The notes under the pieces: model-generated
Databases searched by the model: none
The model's input: only the letters and a program-made list of their open reading frames with translations
Told to the model about the DNA's origin: nothing
Made by a program: the position numbers and the translations under genes
Origin: Cinclus cinclus
Lineage: Eukaryota; Chordata; Aves; Passeriformes; Cinclidae
DNA length: 64,000 bases
Direction of reading: 5' to 3'
Assembly: GCF_963662255.1 (NCBI RefSeq)
Contig: NC_085049.1
Location: 63,535,158 to 63,599,157 of the forward strand
Part shown: piece after piece, positions 29,401 through 37,532 of the stretch
Layout: each line of letters starts with the position of its first letter
Position numbering within the stretch: the stretch's first letter is position 1

Positions 29401-32400
29401 AGTCTGTTCTCCCCTTCAATTTAGCAAACTGCTGAGAAGCAAAATGTCTGAAACAGTCCATCAGTCACCAGCCCAAGTGCCTGTACAGTGCACTGCAATC
29501 CTCAGCAGAGCCATCTCCCCAGGCTCCATTCGTATGGTCATTTAATCTGCCGTGACCAGTGGGCACAGCAGAAAGCTGCAGTACCACTTTAGAACAGCCA
29601 AGTGGTGGGATGGAACAAGGAAACAGTCTGATAGAAAAAAACTAAGATGGATTTTTTTTCTCATTCTTAGCCAAGTTAGTTTGTCTAATCAGTCTCCTGA
29701 GCCATTGCACAGCATCACCCACAAATCCACGTGCCAGCATAAGGAAGAGGACGAGAATAAACTGCAAAAGAGGAGTGAAGCCCAAACACCTCTTCTGCCA
29801 ACAGCCCACACTTCAGGCAGACAAAGCACAGTCCCAAAACCAGCTCATTAGAATGACAAGTGAACTGTGGCTTTGACAGAGCTGTGTATTTATAACTGAC
29901 TTTATTTCATGCATATGTGAAAATCAAGAGTACTACATCTTTAGTACACCCAAAACTCAGTGAGAAAAATCCTGCTAATTAAGCATTACTGGCAGTACTG
30001 TTGAAGGTGTGTGAATGCTGGTTTCCAGCTTCTTTTTCCTAATGTATGTTTGAGAAATTGTTTTTTAGAATACAACATTGCAAGTCTGATGCTTGACAAA
30101 AATCACATTATTTTGCAAGTCCTAAAGTTTTCAGGTTTTTGAATGAAAGTGACTTAAAAGTCTCATCACAACAAGAAGTTTCTGAGCTTAGATTCCCTGG
30201 GGCTTTCATTAATTTTTTAAACATTATTTTAGAACAGTTTATTTAGGTGGAAAAAAAACCCATGAAAACATGTGACTGAGTGCTTTGATAAAAGCTCAAC
30301 CTTTTAAACATATGGTTTACAAAGGTTCACATAAAGATTTGAACATTTAGAACATTTAGTGATGCATCAATATTCTAAGAAATACCATATCTTAAACATG
30401 TTTTACTATTGTAGGTATGTAGAGAACACATCAGCTAAAGACTGTTCTGTATAGTGTATCATGCTGGGAAATGGTGGCGCTTCTTCCTAGAATCTCTTTC
30501 AAATCTTACAGAAATCTGTAAGAAATCAGAACATTATATGCAGTGCCCCTCAGCACCAAGCAGCATCTTGGTTTGATGCCTAAATAAGCAGTGTGAGTTG
30601 TCTTTCTGAACCTGATGCTGGAACATCACGTTAAGATGTTGGCCAGTACTTCCCTTTTGTGCCACATCCCTCTTAAGCAGATTCCACCATTCCTACCTCC
30701 TCCCCACACTCCTCCAGCTGCCAGCTCTGCTGGGCCCTGGTGCTTCCTTTCTCTCTTAGGATGGCATGCTCCTTGGAAACCACGTTCCCACAATTTTCAG
30801 GACTTGATTCTCACAATAGCTTCTTCCACTACAGCAAGAAAGACAAAGAGCACAGAATGTGTCTCTTCAAACTCTGGAAAGGGTAACTCCATTTCTGAGC
30901 ATATTTTGCTCCAGTGGTGGGAAGACTGCTTGAACAAGGGCTGGTTGTGACATGAGAGTAACGTGTTATACGTTCAAAATCTTTGCTCTGAGTTTGTGGG
31001 TTCAGTAGAGCTGTGTTCAATATTTTACACAGATATAAACATCTGAATTTGGACATGAGTTTTTGATGCTCTTTGTGTTCAACTCCAGCTTGTTTTATTT
31101 TTAAATATACATTAGCATAGATGCTGCAATTTAATATACAGATAGGTGAAAGAAAGCCACATTTTGTTAGTTTAGTATTATTATCCCTCTTGCACAGAAG
31201 AGATCTGAAGTCGTGAAGGAACACATACACAATTTATATGGTGTTGTTCAGTCTGAGATTTCTACTGAGCCAAACAATCCCAAATTCAAAAGTCTGGAGC
31301 TACAGTAATGATCAGATCTCCTAGATCTAGAATAAAACATTAGATTCCACAGTGATACAACCACCTTCATACACAGCCAGCTATTCTTTAACATATATTT
31401 CTATCAGTACTGAAATAGCTAATGAATAGCAATATGAAGTAAATAATATGGACAGAACTGGTTGTAGGAATGGCATAAGACTCGTGAATGGATGAAAACA
31501 ATGTCTCAAGTGAGAAAATATTTCTTTCCTAATTAAAAAACTTTAAAATGGAAATTTTATGCCAGTGAAATTCAGTATTACGCAATTCTGTAAGTACATA
31601 ATTCTACATGCAAAGCCTTGTACTTCAAACACAGCATATGCAAAAGCCCTTAAAAAACCTAAGGTGGGGGCAGTTTGACATAGTGTGTGTCAAAATCATA
31701 CCTTTGTGCAGTCTGAGTAACTTTCTTATGAATACACAGAATTAAAATGGAAAATAACAAAAGTCACCTACAAGCCCTCTACCAGAACTGCTCTGACACA
31801 GTAAGAATCACTTTCTGGGATTTTGACAATGGTCTGGGTGAAACTAAAGGAAAGAACATCTCAGACATGAGGAGAGGCTGAGAGAGCTGAGACTGGTGAG
31901 ACTGGAGAAACCTCAGGGTGGGTCTCATATCCAAAGAAAGAGTGCAAAGAGGAGAGAAATGGGCACTTTTCAGTAGTGCCCAGTAAGAGGACCAGAGGCA
32001 ACGGGCATAAACTGAAACACATGAGGTTCCCTTTGGAATTTTTTTTTTGGTGTGAGAGTGACTGAGTATTGGCACTAGTTGCCAGAGAAATTGTGAGATT
32101 TCTCTCCATCCCTGAAGACACTCAAAAGCCATCTGGACATGGCGCTAGGCCACTGATTCTACACGACCCTACTTCTTGAGCAGGGTGGCAGACCAGAGCA
32201 TCAGAGTCATCAAACATTCTGTGTTTCTGTGAGCACAGCTTGAATATCTATCCAAAGGTTAAAAAAAAAAAAAAAAAAAAAAAAGCTTGCACAAGCTCAT
32301 TAAAATATAGGACAAATTACAAAGCTGAAAGCAGAAATTGGAAGCTGAAAAATGCAGTATTTGGATCAACTTCATCCCAGTGTTCTGAAAGAATGGGCAC

Positions 32401-35400
32401 AGGAGATGAAAGATGCAAGAGCAAGGATTTTTAATAAACCTATCAACTCAAAAGCAGAAAAAATCCAAGCATAGTGCCTATATTTAAAAGGAGAAAAACC
32501 AATCAAGAATATGTCAGGTCTATGAATTTGATCAAAAGCCAGCATGCTACTAAGGATAATTATTCTTTCTTGCAAAATTCAAAGATGAAGAAGAATACAA
32601 ATGTTCATCAAAAAGGTATCACAAAGGTTCACCAGAGGTAGATTGTGCCAAACTTACTTGACATTTTCTTTAATAAGACAGCTAATTTTTTTAGATAAAG
32701 GAAATGCAGAAAGTTTTAATGGAGTTTTTACACTATGCTGGATGGGTATGGACTTTAGATACCGTTATCAAAAGTCCATTATATATATATATATGGATAT
32801 ACCATTATAACAGTTAAGACAGAAAAGATGGGAAAAGAACCAAGTATGTTGATGGCACAGATAACAGTACTCTGCACTGAATGGAAAGCTACTGGATCAG
32901 AAGGTTACTAATGGAGTTCATGAAGAATAAGTCTTTGGTCAAAGCTTTTGCATTTTTAAAAGCTTTGATATTTGCTATAATTAAACATATCGAAAACCTT
33001 GCTAATGACATTTCCTGATAACACCAAGTAGCATCATATATGAAGAAAAGGATTGAGACATAAAGACAACAGCAAGACCTTACACAGAGGTGTAATAAAA
33101 ACAAGCTCTCCTATAATGTGGAAGCTGTTGATAAAATCAAGGACACAAATGAGCAGTTACCCCATCATATTATATCTGAGTCAAACAGTATGAAGACTTG
33201 AAAACTTTGTTTGTAGGCCTTGCATGCAAGAAACGAAGTATTCCCAGAAGCAAATGTGAAAATAGTTGCATAAGACCCTAGCAAGAATGCTGAGTACCAT
33301 GCTACAAGATGTGGTAAAGAAACATGAACTGAAAAGGTGTGAAAACCCTAAAAACCAAACTAAAAATGAAGAACAGGAAAATCCTTTTTATTAAAGGAAG
33401 CTAAGATACACTGGTTTATCCAGCCTAACATAATGCTCAGCCAGAACAAGTTTGCTTTCTGTGAACACATTAGGAGAGGTAAATTCTCCCCCTGTACTTG
33501 GCACTGGTGAGGCCACACCTTGAGTACTGCATCCAGTCCTGGACCCCTCTCGACAAGAAAGACCTTGAAGGGCTGGAGTGTGTCCAGAGAAGGGCAGTGA
33601 AGCTGAGGAAGGGTGTGGAACACAAGTCCTGTAAGGAGTGGCTGAGGAAGCTGGGGGTGTTTAGCCTGGAGAAATGGAGACTCAGGTGACCTCATCATTC
33701 TCTACAATGACCTGAAAGGAGGCTGTAGCCAGGTGGGGGGTCAGCCTCCACTCCCAGGCAACCAGCAAGAGGGCAAGAGGGCATAGCCTCAAGGTGCACC
33801 AGGGGAGGGTCAAGCTGGACATCAGGAGAAGCTCCTTAACAGAAAGAGTACCCAAGCATTACTGCCCAGGTATGCGGTGGAGACACCATCCCTGGAGGTG
33901 TTCAAGAAACAACTGGACCATGAAGCTAGTTGATAAAGTGGTGATCAGTCAAAGGTTGGACTTGATCTCAGAGGCCTTTTCCAACCTAAATGGTTCTGTG
34001 GTTCTGTAAATTCTAGAGACAGATAAGAACTATACAAGATAACAGAAAATATTAGCTGGTGTGCAAGTAGATATGAAGTGGCAATGTATACATTTCCAGT
34101 CAGAAAGTTGATGGCATTTATAAATCATCAAACTTCTGACACAATCCCTCCAATGGCACAATGATGCAGACATTTAGCTAGTTTGAACAAGAAGCTTCTT
34201 TAATTTATACATTAAAAAATAAAAATAAAACAAGGAAATCACACTGTCCACACAACAAACAAAAAACCTAACACAATTCCAGTCTCATACAAGTAAACAA
34301 AATGCCAAAAATTTCCAGAGGATTCCAAGGTACACTGTAACTGCACCATGACAGTCTTCTAGGTTTTGTATAAAAACTCATCTTAAGCAACTTATCATCA
34401 ATTTTTTACCTCATGATCTCCCTTGATAAATTCAGACAGACACTAATAAAGAACACCATTTATTGTTCCTCCATTGTTTAGAACAATCTGTTCTACACTG
34501 CCATGATTTTTAATTTGTCATGCTGCTGGGTAGACAAGCCCAGGCCCAACATATCAGGGGTGCCTCTGTGTTTCTTGAGTTCTGTTCCTCCCCACTGTGT
34601 TTGTAGTATTTTAATTAGAAGACCAACTGCTTGTAACAAATGCAGGAACTGGAGTGCTGGGACTATTCAGTCAGTGAATAAAAATTACTGGCTGCTGCAG
34701 GAATTAATTTATAAATTTGATAGAACATGGCAGCATTTAGTGGACAGAATAACTGCCCATTATTCACTATTGTTCAATCATGATGATCTGCAGTGGCATC
34801 TGAACTTGATGGAAAACACTGCTTTCCCAAAGCAGAAATGCAGTGTTTGTGATTCCTTGGTTTCAAAGATAAATGAATGTAAAAGATACTTGGACAGTGA
34901 TAAAAACGATTGGTCCTTGGAAGCTCAGAAATATTTATCAGCAGGCCATCATTTGTTTGATGTTGCAAAATTTTTAATGTGGACACCTGTTATTGATGCT
35001 TTCAGGGTCAGCTAGACAGAGCTATGACCCAACAAAACACACACACAAAAAAAAAAAAAATAGCCCGGGCATACCCATCATATGGAACACATGAAGTATA
35101 TCCCATTTACTTCCCACTCCTACCCATCCTTTTGGATATGAGACACATGAAAGACCACTTCTTTCCTGATTAGGCATTTGTTAGCACACCACAACTCCTT
35201 ATAACATCTGATATCTTGCTGAAGGGAGCTGCAAATGCAGAGAGATAACAGCTGTTCACACCAACTGAGGTATAAATGCTAAAGGCCTTCTTGCAACAGT
35301 GATTGCTGAAGAACATGGGAATTGACCTACTGAGGTGCAGAAAAAAAATGTAGTTGCATACCAGAAACGATGAATAATTAAGGGGGAGAGTTTGGGGACC

Positions 35401-37045
35401 AAGAAAACAAAAATTAAAAATGTAAATATGTTGCAACATTAACTACCCCAATACTTTCTGGCTCCTTGCTAATTCCCATCTCTGGCTCAGGTGTGTGAAG
35501 TAGGTTTATAATTCTCTGTGGAGCCATCATTTTAGAATAGCATGAACCCTGCTGAGTACTCCTGAAGGTAATTTTGGTGTGTATTTCACAGTATCCATTT
35601 TATGAGTCGGCAGCCCACCCAGTTCTGTAGTCCAACCCAAACAGCCTGTATTTGTTCAACTGTTGCTTTTATTGATTTTATTGTGATGCACCATAATATA
35701 GGACAGATCTGTTACTGTGTCACTCAGTATACCTCTAAGTGTGTATGGCTGTACACACACACACTTGGTACAGTAAATGTATCCAAGAGCTTTTATTACT
35801 GATGCAAGTCCGTTCCCAAAACACAAGGATGCTAGTGAAGAGCACATGCAAGGAGATCGTTTAGTCTCTTATGCAGCATAACTGTTACAATCAAAATGGT
35901 AGTTGCTGCATGAACTGAAGAGCTGTGAAACTGTAAAACAAATAGCACTTTTACTAAATACAGAAATGCAGAGGGCAGGCATTATACCTGTGAAATAAAT
36001 TGTCACCACAGATTTACTGTATGGAAGGAAGTAACTTAACATAGCAGCAACAGTTGTGGATGAATACAAAACTTTGTGGAACAGACCAAAGACTAAAGAC
36101 ATACTACTTACATAGCTGTGAAAAAACTAATATATTATGTCAGGAGTGTTTTGCATCCTGGTTGAAGGAAAAGCCTTATTGCTACTATAATAATTATTAA
36201 TTTTAAAGACAGCATTTCTCTATAACCAGTCTGGATGCCTGCAAAATCAGGTATGCTTTCCATTAAGATACAATTACATTTACCTGCTGCAAACAGACTC
36301 GATTTGGTTACCAAACCGCAACAGCTGATACATTTAGCCACTGTTATTTAAATAAGGCCAAGATGACACTGTAGCTCTAACAAGACGTGACATACCTAGA
36401 CACGGTTTATACAAAACTAGTAAAAACACAAATACTACAGAAATAAAGCAGTTCCAGTGCTCGCCGCACAGTTGGGTGCGTGCTGAAAGACACCTTTTAC
36501 CTGAGCGACACCGATTCAGAAGCAGAATCTTACAGCTATTTTACTCTCTCTGCCCTGACCCCGCAGCTCAGCCCGGCTGAGCGGGCTCCGCTCCGCAGCC
36601 CGAGCGGTGCTCACGGGCGGCTGCAGGGAACGAACCCCGCAGTCTCGGGCCTCGCCACACCTCCCACCGCGACCGCCCGACAGCGGGGCCGGGCAGCCCG
36701 GCACGGCCGCACAAAGGATCGCCCGGCCCCGCTGAGCCGTCCCGCCCTCGGCCTGCGCGGAGGGCGCGGCGCTGGCCCCGGGCTGCTCTGGGGCGCGGGG
36801 CACGCCGAGCACCGCCCCGACCCGCCGCTCTCGCCGGTCCTGTTCGACGCCGCCCGCCCGCGGCAGGCGCTGCCCTGGGCCGGGCCCCGCGCCCGCCTCG
36901 CTCCCCGCGCCCACCCGACCCGCCCAGAGCACGCCGGCCCCGGGGACCGCGGCGTAACGAGGGGGGAAGACACCCGGGCCCGGCCCGCGCCGGATCGCCC
37001 CGCTCCCACCTCAAACACCACTTCTTCGTCGAACTCCGGTGTCAT
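2288..37045 (-). CDS. VEZT: VEZT (vezatin), 5' seven coding exons, gene continues beyond left edge
   Basis: Vezatin is a two-pass membrane protein of adherens junctions. It links the cadherin-catenin complex to myosin VIIA and is also found at stereocilia and synapses. Seven minus-strand blocks read as the known vezatin N-terminal half when joined: 36+135+90+176+276+138+148 nt = 999 nt, 333 codons with no stop. Landmarks are [12 protein letters not shown] at the start, [27 protein letters not shown], two hydrophobic segments around residues 148-187, the block [20 protein letters not shown], and [20 protein letters not shown]. The family protein is about 780 residues, so slightly less than half is here; the C-terminal exons lie left of base 1. 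Introns 1-5 have GT-AG borders, while intron 6 is AT-AC. The gene shares its promoter region with FGD6. Identification is from remembered family sequence, not a search. Confidence 0.96.
2436..6505 (-). other. VEZT: VEZT intron 6, U12-type AT-AC intron
   Basis: A 4,070-bp intron. Read on the minus strand it starts ATATCCTTTCTG (6505 downward) and ends CACCTTAACTCCAACTAAAC. This gives a full match to the U12 AT-AC donor core, a CCTTAAC branch site at 2453-2447 with the likely branch A about 12 nt from the 3' end, and a terminal AC. The 12-nt spacing is in the range known for minor-spliceosome introns. I see no repeat or other gene in the body of the intron. Confidence 0.85.
6506..6643 (-). CDS. 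VEZT: VEZT coding exon 6 (precedes AT-AC intron)
   Basis: 138 nt encoding the end of Leu, then [40 protein letters not shown] and LYMLK. The exon is placed to end at CTG AAA AA, because the next bases ATATCCTTTC are a U12-type AT-AC donor. Joining to T|TAC CCT CTG gives LKNYPLN, the conserved vezatin sequence. If the nearby GT (TTTCT|GTAAAA) were used instead, no acceptor restores the reading frame. The acceptor upstream is gcttgacag|GGTCAG. Confidence 0.93.
8607..8790 (-). mobile_element. CR1 LINE 3' fragment
   Basis: The plus strand begins ACAGAATCATAGAATGGTTT and continues through CTGCCATGGGCAAGGACACC and GAACACTTCCAGGGATGG. This is the reverse complement of the classic avian CR1 3' tail, so the element is in minus orientation (sense to VEZT). 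It is 5'-truncated and non-coding. Confidence 0.92.
8960..9055 (-). mobile_element. CR1 LINE 3' fragment (second subfamily)
   Basis: Contains AATCACAGAATAGTTCAGAA, then AACTGGAAGGGACTGCTGGA, and TCCAAGCTCCCTGCTCAAG. This is the reverse complement of another CR1 tail subtype. The leading ACAGAATAGTT motif is duplicated. Only about 100 bp remains. Confidence 0.8.
11367..11642 (-). CDS. VEZT: VEZT coding exon 5 (membrane segments)
   Basis: 276 nt, phase 2 at both ends. It starts [19 protein letters not shown] and continues through [19 protein letters not shown], two adjacent hydrophobic stretches (roughly residues 148-163 and 168-187) that are the vezatin transmembrane hairpin. After this come [13 protein letters not shown] and the highly conserved block ending ISRGFTL. 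The acceptor is ctgtttgcag and the donor CCT|GTGAGT. The final Leu codon is split CT|G with exon 6. Confidence 0.96.
11643..14088 (-). other. VEZT: VEZT intron 4
   Basis: GT-AG intron with a weak donor (TTG|GTATTG). Around 13185-13345 the text (gacaaacttggtgtcatctg ... aaacttaataatgctagg) vaguely resembles a degenerate antisense CR1 reverse-transcriptase stretch; this is weak. Otherwise nothing recognised. Confidence 0.75.
14089..14264 (-). CDS. VEZT: VEZT coding exon 4
   Basis: 176 nt, phase 0 in and phase 2 out. It encodes [38 protein letters not shown] and [10 protein letters not shown], closely matching vezatin. The last Trp codon is split (TG|G) with exon 5. The acceptor is gtggtaag|GATG, preceded upstream by a pyrimidine-rich stretch. 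The donor TTG|GTATTG is weak but is the only one that keeps the frame. Confidence 0.95.
14265..16384 (-). other. VEZT: VEZT intron 3
   Basis: GT-AG intron (CTG|GTAAGT ... ggtaag). I see no repeat family or gene in it. A perfect inverted repeat of 10 bp with a 1-nt spacer lies at 15201-15221. Confidence 0.8.
16385..16474 (-). CDS. VEZT: VEZT coding exon 3
   Basis: 90 nt, 30 codons, phase 0 at both ends, reading [14 protein letters not shown]...[10 protein letters not shown]. It corresponds to the vezatin segment QGILLK...KKDDLLHKL. The acceptor is tttctttcag and the donor CTG|GTAAGT, both strong. It is the most diverged of the recognised exons, but the length and flanking phases fit exactly. 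Confidence 0.93.
16475..21606 (-). other. VEZT: VEZT intron 2
   Basis: GT-AG intron (AAG|GTGAGC ... tttctttcag). Only short chance open frames are present, and no repeat family or RNA gene was recognised. Confidence 0.8.
21607..21741 (-). CDS. VEZT: VEZT coding exon 2
   Basis: 135 nt, 45 codons, phase 0 at both ends. It opens with [20 protein letters not shown], which is strongly conserved, and ends QAAQK. The acceptor follows a pyrimidine tract (...cccttttcag) and the donor is AAG|GTGAGC. The second half (residues about 35-57) is alanine- and glutamine-rich and looks fast evolving, as in mammals. It is cytoplasmic. Confidence 0.95.
24577..24600. repeat. (TTTA)n short tandem repeat
   Basis: Five to six copies of a TTTA tetranucleotide in VEZT intron 2-1 sequence. 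Confidence 0.8.
25351..25367. repeat. A17 homopolymer
   Basis: Seventeen A in VEZT intron 1, not attached to any recognised retroposed gene. Confidence 0.95.
27360..27530 (-). other. Candidate VEZT cassette exon (unconfirmed)
   Basis: A 171-nt minus-strand open stretch (57 codons) between VEZT exons 1 and 2. It is bounded by AG (CTGTGCAG|GGACAC) and GT (CTGTCT|GTGAGT) and is phase 0 at both ends, so inclusion would keep the vezatin frame. It reads [20 protein letters not shown], then [20 protein letters not shown] and [17 protein letters not shown]. CpG density is much higher than in the surrounding intron, which suggests constraint or recent origin. I do not recognise the peptide in mammalian vezatin. 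The donor has T rather than G at -1. It could equally be a chance ORF or a regulatory element. Confidence 0.3.
28010..28305 (+). mobile_element. CR1 LINE fragment
   Basis: Shows the CR1 3' ORF2-end and UTR pattern: ACAGGACTCAGCG, GGTTTGGGTTGGATATCAGG, AGTCCAGGAAGCATTTGG, GATGACCCAGTTGGGTCCC and TTTCAACTCAGTATATTCT. Plus orientation, antisense to VEZT, with degenerate frames. Confidence 0.85.
31852..32225 (+). mobile_element. CR1 LINE fragment
   Basis: Degenerate CR1 3' region: CATGAGGAGAGGCTGAGAGA, GCAACGGGCATAAACTGAAAC, TCCATCCCTGAAGACACTC and GGACATGGCGCTAGGCCACT. Plus orientation. A 24-A homopolymer follows at 32261-32284, which CR1 does not normally carry. Confidence 0.85.
32261..32284. 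repeat. A24 homopolymer
   Basis: Twenty-four A just downstream of a CR1 fragment in VEZT intron 1. Confidence 0.95.
33480..34012 (+). mobile_element. CR1 LINE fragment with ORF2 C-terminus remnant
   Basis: About 530 bp of CR1, the best preserved in the window. An open stretch at 33498-33689 reads [20 protein letters not shown], then [12 protein letters not shown] and [12 protein letters not shown], the C-terminal end of the CR1 ORF2 reverse-transcriptase polyprotein. It is followed by frame-broken sequence and the CR1 tail TTTTCCAACCTAAATGGTTC. The frame is interrupted after 33689, so the copy is dead. Confidence 0.93.
34503..35015 (+). CDS. Unrecognised 170-codon ORF, possible retrocopy or chance ORF
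   Basis: The longest ORF outside FGD6 exon 2 and the CpG island, on the plus strand inside VEZT intron 1. The C-terminal two thirds looks protein-like: [20 protein letters not shown], then a Cys-containing segment ([19 protein letters not shown]) and [20 protein letters not shown]. The Trp and heptad-like spacing loosely recalls a spectrin-type helical repeat, but I cannot assign a family. A short CA run and 14 A follow the stop (35047-35060), as a retrocopy tail might. No promoter or splice partners are evident. One ORF this long could occur by chance in 64 kb at this base composition. Confidence 0.25.
   Translation: MIFNLSCCWVDKPRPNISGVPLCFLSSVPPHCVCSILIRRPTACNKCRNWSAGTIQSVNKNYWLLQELIYKFDRTWQHLVDRITAHYSLLFNHDDLQWHLNLMENTAFPKQKCSVCDSLVSKINECKRYLDSDKNDWSLEAQKYLSAGHHLFDVAKFLMWTPVIDAFRVS
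35047..35060. repeat. A14 tract preceded by CA repeat
   Basis: ACACACACAC followed by fourteen A, about 30 bp after the stop of the unexplained ORF. It could be a retroposition tail or simple-sequence drift. Confidence 0.9.
37010..37045 (-). CDS. VEZT: VEZT coding exon 1 (initiator)
   Basis: Encodes [12 protein letters not shown] and ends in phase 0 at the donor GAG|GTGGGAG. The start is chosen because it matches the conserved vezatin N-terminus and has A at -3. An upstream out-of-frame ATG sits 13 nt earlier (37058). The exon lies inside the CpG island, 475 bp from the FGD6 start codon on the other strand. Confidence 0.94.
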
Positions 37046-37058
37046 CCTTGCCCGCCAT
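37011..37058 (-). CDS. VEZT upstream ORF overlapping the main start
   Basis: ATG at 37058 (G at -3, G at +4, a favourable context) is 13 nt before the vezatin ATG and in another frame. It encodes [15 protein letters not shown] and stops at TGA two nt before the end of exon 1, so the uORF spans the main start codon. If the transcript begins upstream of 37058, scanning ribosomes would meet it first, which would lower vezatin translation. The transcription start is not known from sequence. Confidence 0.5.
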   Translation of the reverse strand: MAGKDDTGVRRRSGV

Positions 37059-37149
37059 GCCACCCCCTCCCCGCGGGCACGCTGGGAAACCGAGTCCGCC
37101 GTGCCGCCGACCGCCCGGCCCCGCCCCGCCCCGCCTTGCTCCGGGGAGA

Positions 37150-37170
37150 ACTACAGCTCCCAGAAAGCAT
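37150..37170 (+). promoter_or_regulatory. ZNF143 (SBS/M5-type) binding motif
   Basis: ACTACA-GC-TCCCAG-AAAGCAT matches the ZNF143 consensus ACTACAnnTCCCAGnnTGC except for one base in the last block. The motif is typical of housekeeping and bidirectional CpG-island promoters. It sits between the two start codons, about 105 bp upstream of the VEZT ATG and 350 bp upstream of the FGD6 ATG. Confidence 0.75.
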
Positions 37171-37232
37171 AGCGAGAGCCCGCTTTCGGGCGCCCTGGGG
37201 GCGGTGCCGATGGAGAGGGGGCGGGGCCAAGG

Positions 37233-37280
37233 CGGGGCAGCGGGGGCGGGGCGGGGCGGGGCAGCGGGGGCGGGGCGGGG
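37233..37280. repeat. 24-bp tandem duplication of GC boxes
   Basis: Two adjacent identical 24-bp copies of CGGGGCAG followed by CGGGGGCGGGGCGGGG (37233-37256 and 37257-37280), continued by further GGGGC. Each copy carries overlapping Sp1/KLF sites. The runs of four or more G make the plus strand a G-quadruplex candidate in the shared promoter. Confidence 0.85.
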
Positions 37281-37363
37281 CGGGGGCCCGTTAGGGGTGG
37301 CCAGCAGGGGGCGCCGGCGGGCGGCGGCTGAGGGCGCTCCGTGTGCCGCGGCCACGGGGTGGG

Positions 37364-37480
37364 ATGCGGCGGTGGCGGGCGGGGGGAGCTGCTCCTGCTC
37401 CGGCTGCTCCTCCGGCTGGGTGGCGGCGCGGGGGAACAATGGGCTCCTTCTCCTCGGCCCTCAGAGGGGCCGTGGCGTAA
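37364..37480 (+). CDS. FGD6 upstream ORF (38 codons)
   Basis: An ATG at 37364 opens a 38-codon frame ending at TAA 37478-37480, 39 nt before the FGD6 ATG. A second in-frame ATG at 37439 has a strong context (A at -3, G at +4) and would give the 13-residue peptide MGSFSSALRGAVA. The uORF lies wholly in the presumed 5' leader, so it could permit reinitiation. It depends on the transcription start lying upstream, which I cannot determine. Confidence 0.4.
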   Translation: MRRWRAGGAAPAPAAPPAGWRRGGTMGSFSSALRGAVA

Positions 37481-37519
37481 GGGACGAGGGGAAGCGCGGC
37501 TCCGCGCCTGGGGAGCACC

Positions 37520-37532
37520 ATGAGCTCCGCCG
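37520..37532 (+). CDS. FGD6: FGD6 coding exon 1
   Basis: Thirteen coding bases: ATG AGC TCC GCC G|GTGAGT. The start has A at -3. The split Glu codon (G|AA) and the strong donor fit the family exon structure, where exon 1 encodes only the first few residues. Confidence 0.93.

Larger units (their letters stand above)
21742..37009 (-). other. VEZT: VEZT intron 1
   Basis: A 15.3-kb GT-AG intron (GAG|GTGGGAG ... cccttttcag). It contains three plus-oriented CR1 fragments between 28.0 and 34.0 kb, a candidate cassette exon at 27360-27530, an unexplained plus-strand ORF at 34503-35015, and short A-tracts at 25351-25367 and 32261-32284. The first bases lie in the CpG island, where first-intron regulatory sites are expected. 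Confidence 0.85.

Noticed and set aside
29231..29851. Two consecutive plus-strand ORFs of 104 and 99 codons
   Set aside because: Different frames, no family resemblance, no splice or promoter support.
30829..31230. 133-codon minus-strand ORF
   Set aside because: No recognisable family or promoter. Length is within chance expectation for 64 kb of AT-rich sequence.
33498..33689. Open stretch resembling a host protein
   Set aside because: Matches the CR1 ORF2 C-terminus and lies in a CR1 copy, so it is a transposon remnant.
36480..37172. Long plus-strand ORF (230 codons) in the CpG island
   Set aside because: GC-rich sequence with few stops. Ala/Pro/Arg-rich translation in several overlapping frames, and it covers the VEZT first exon on the other strand. 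No family resemblance.
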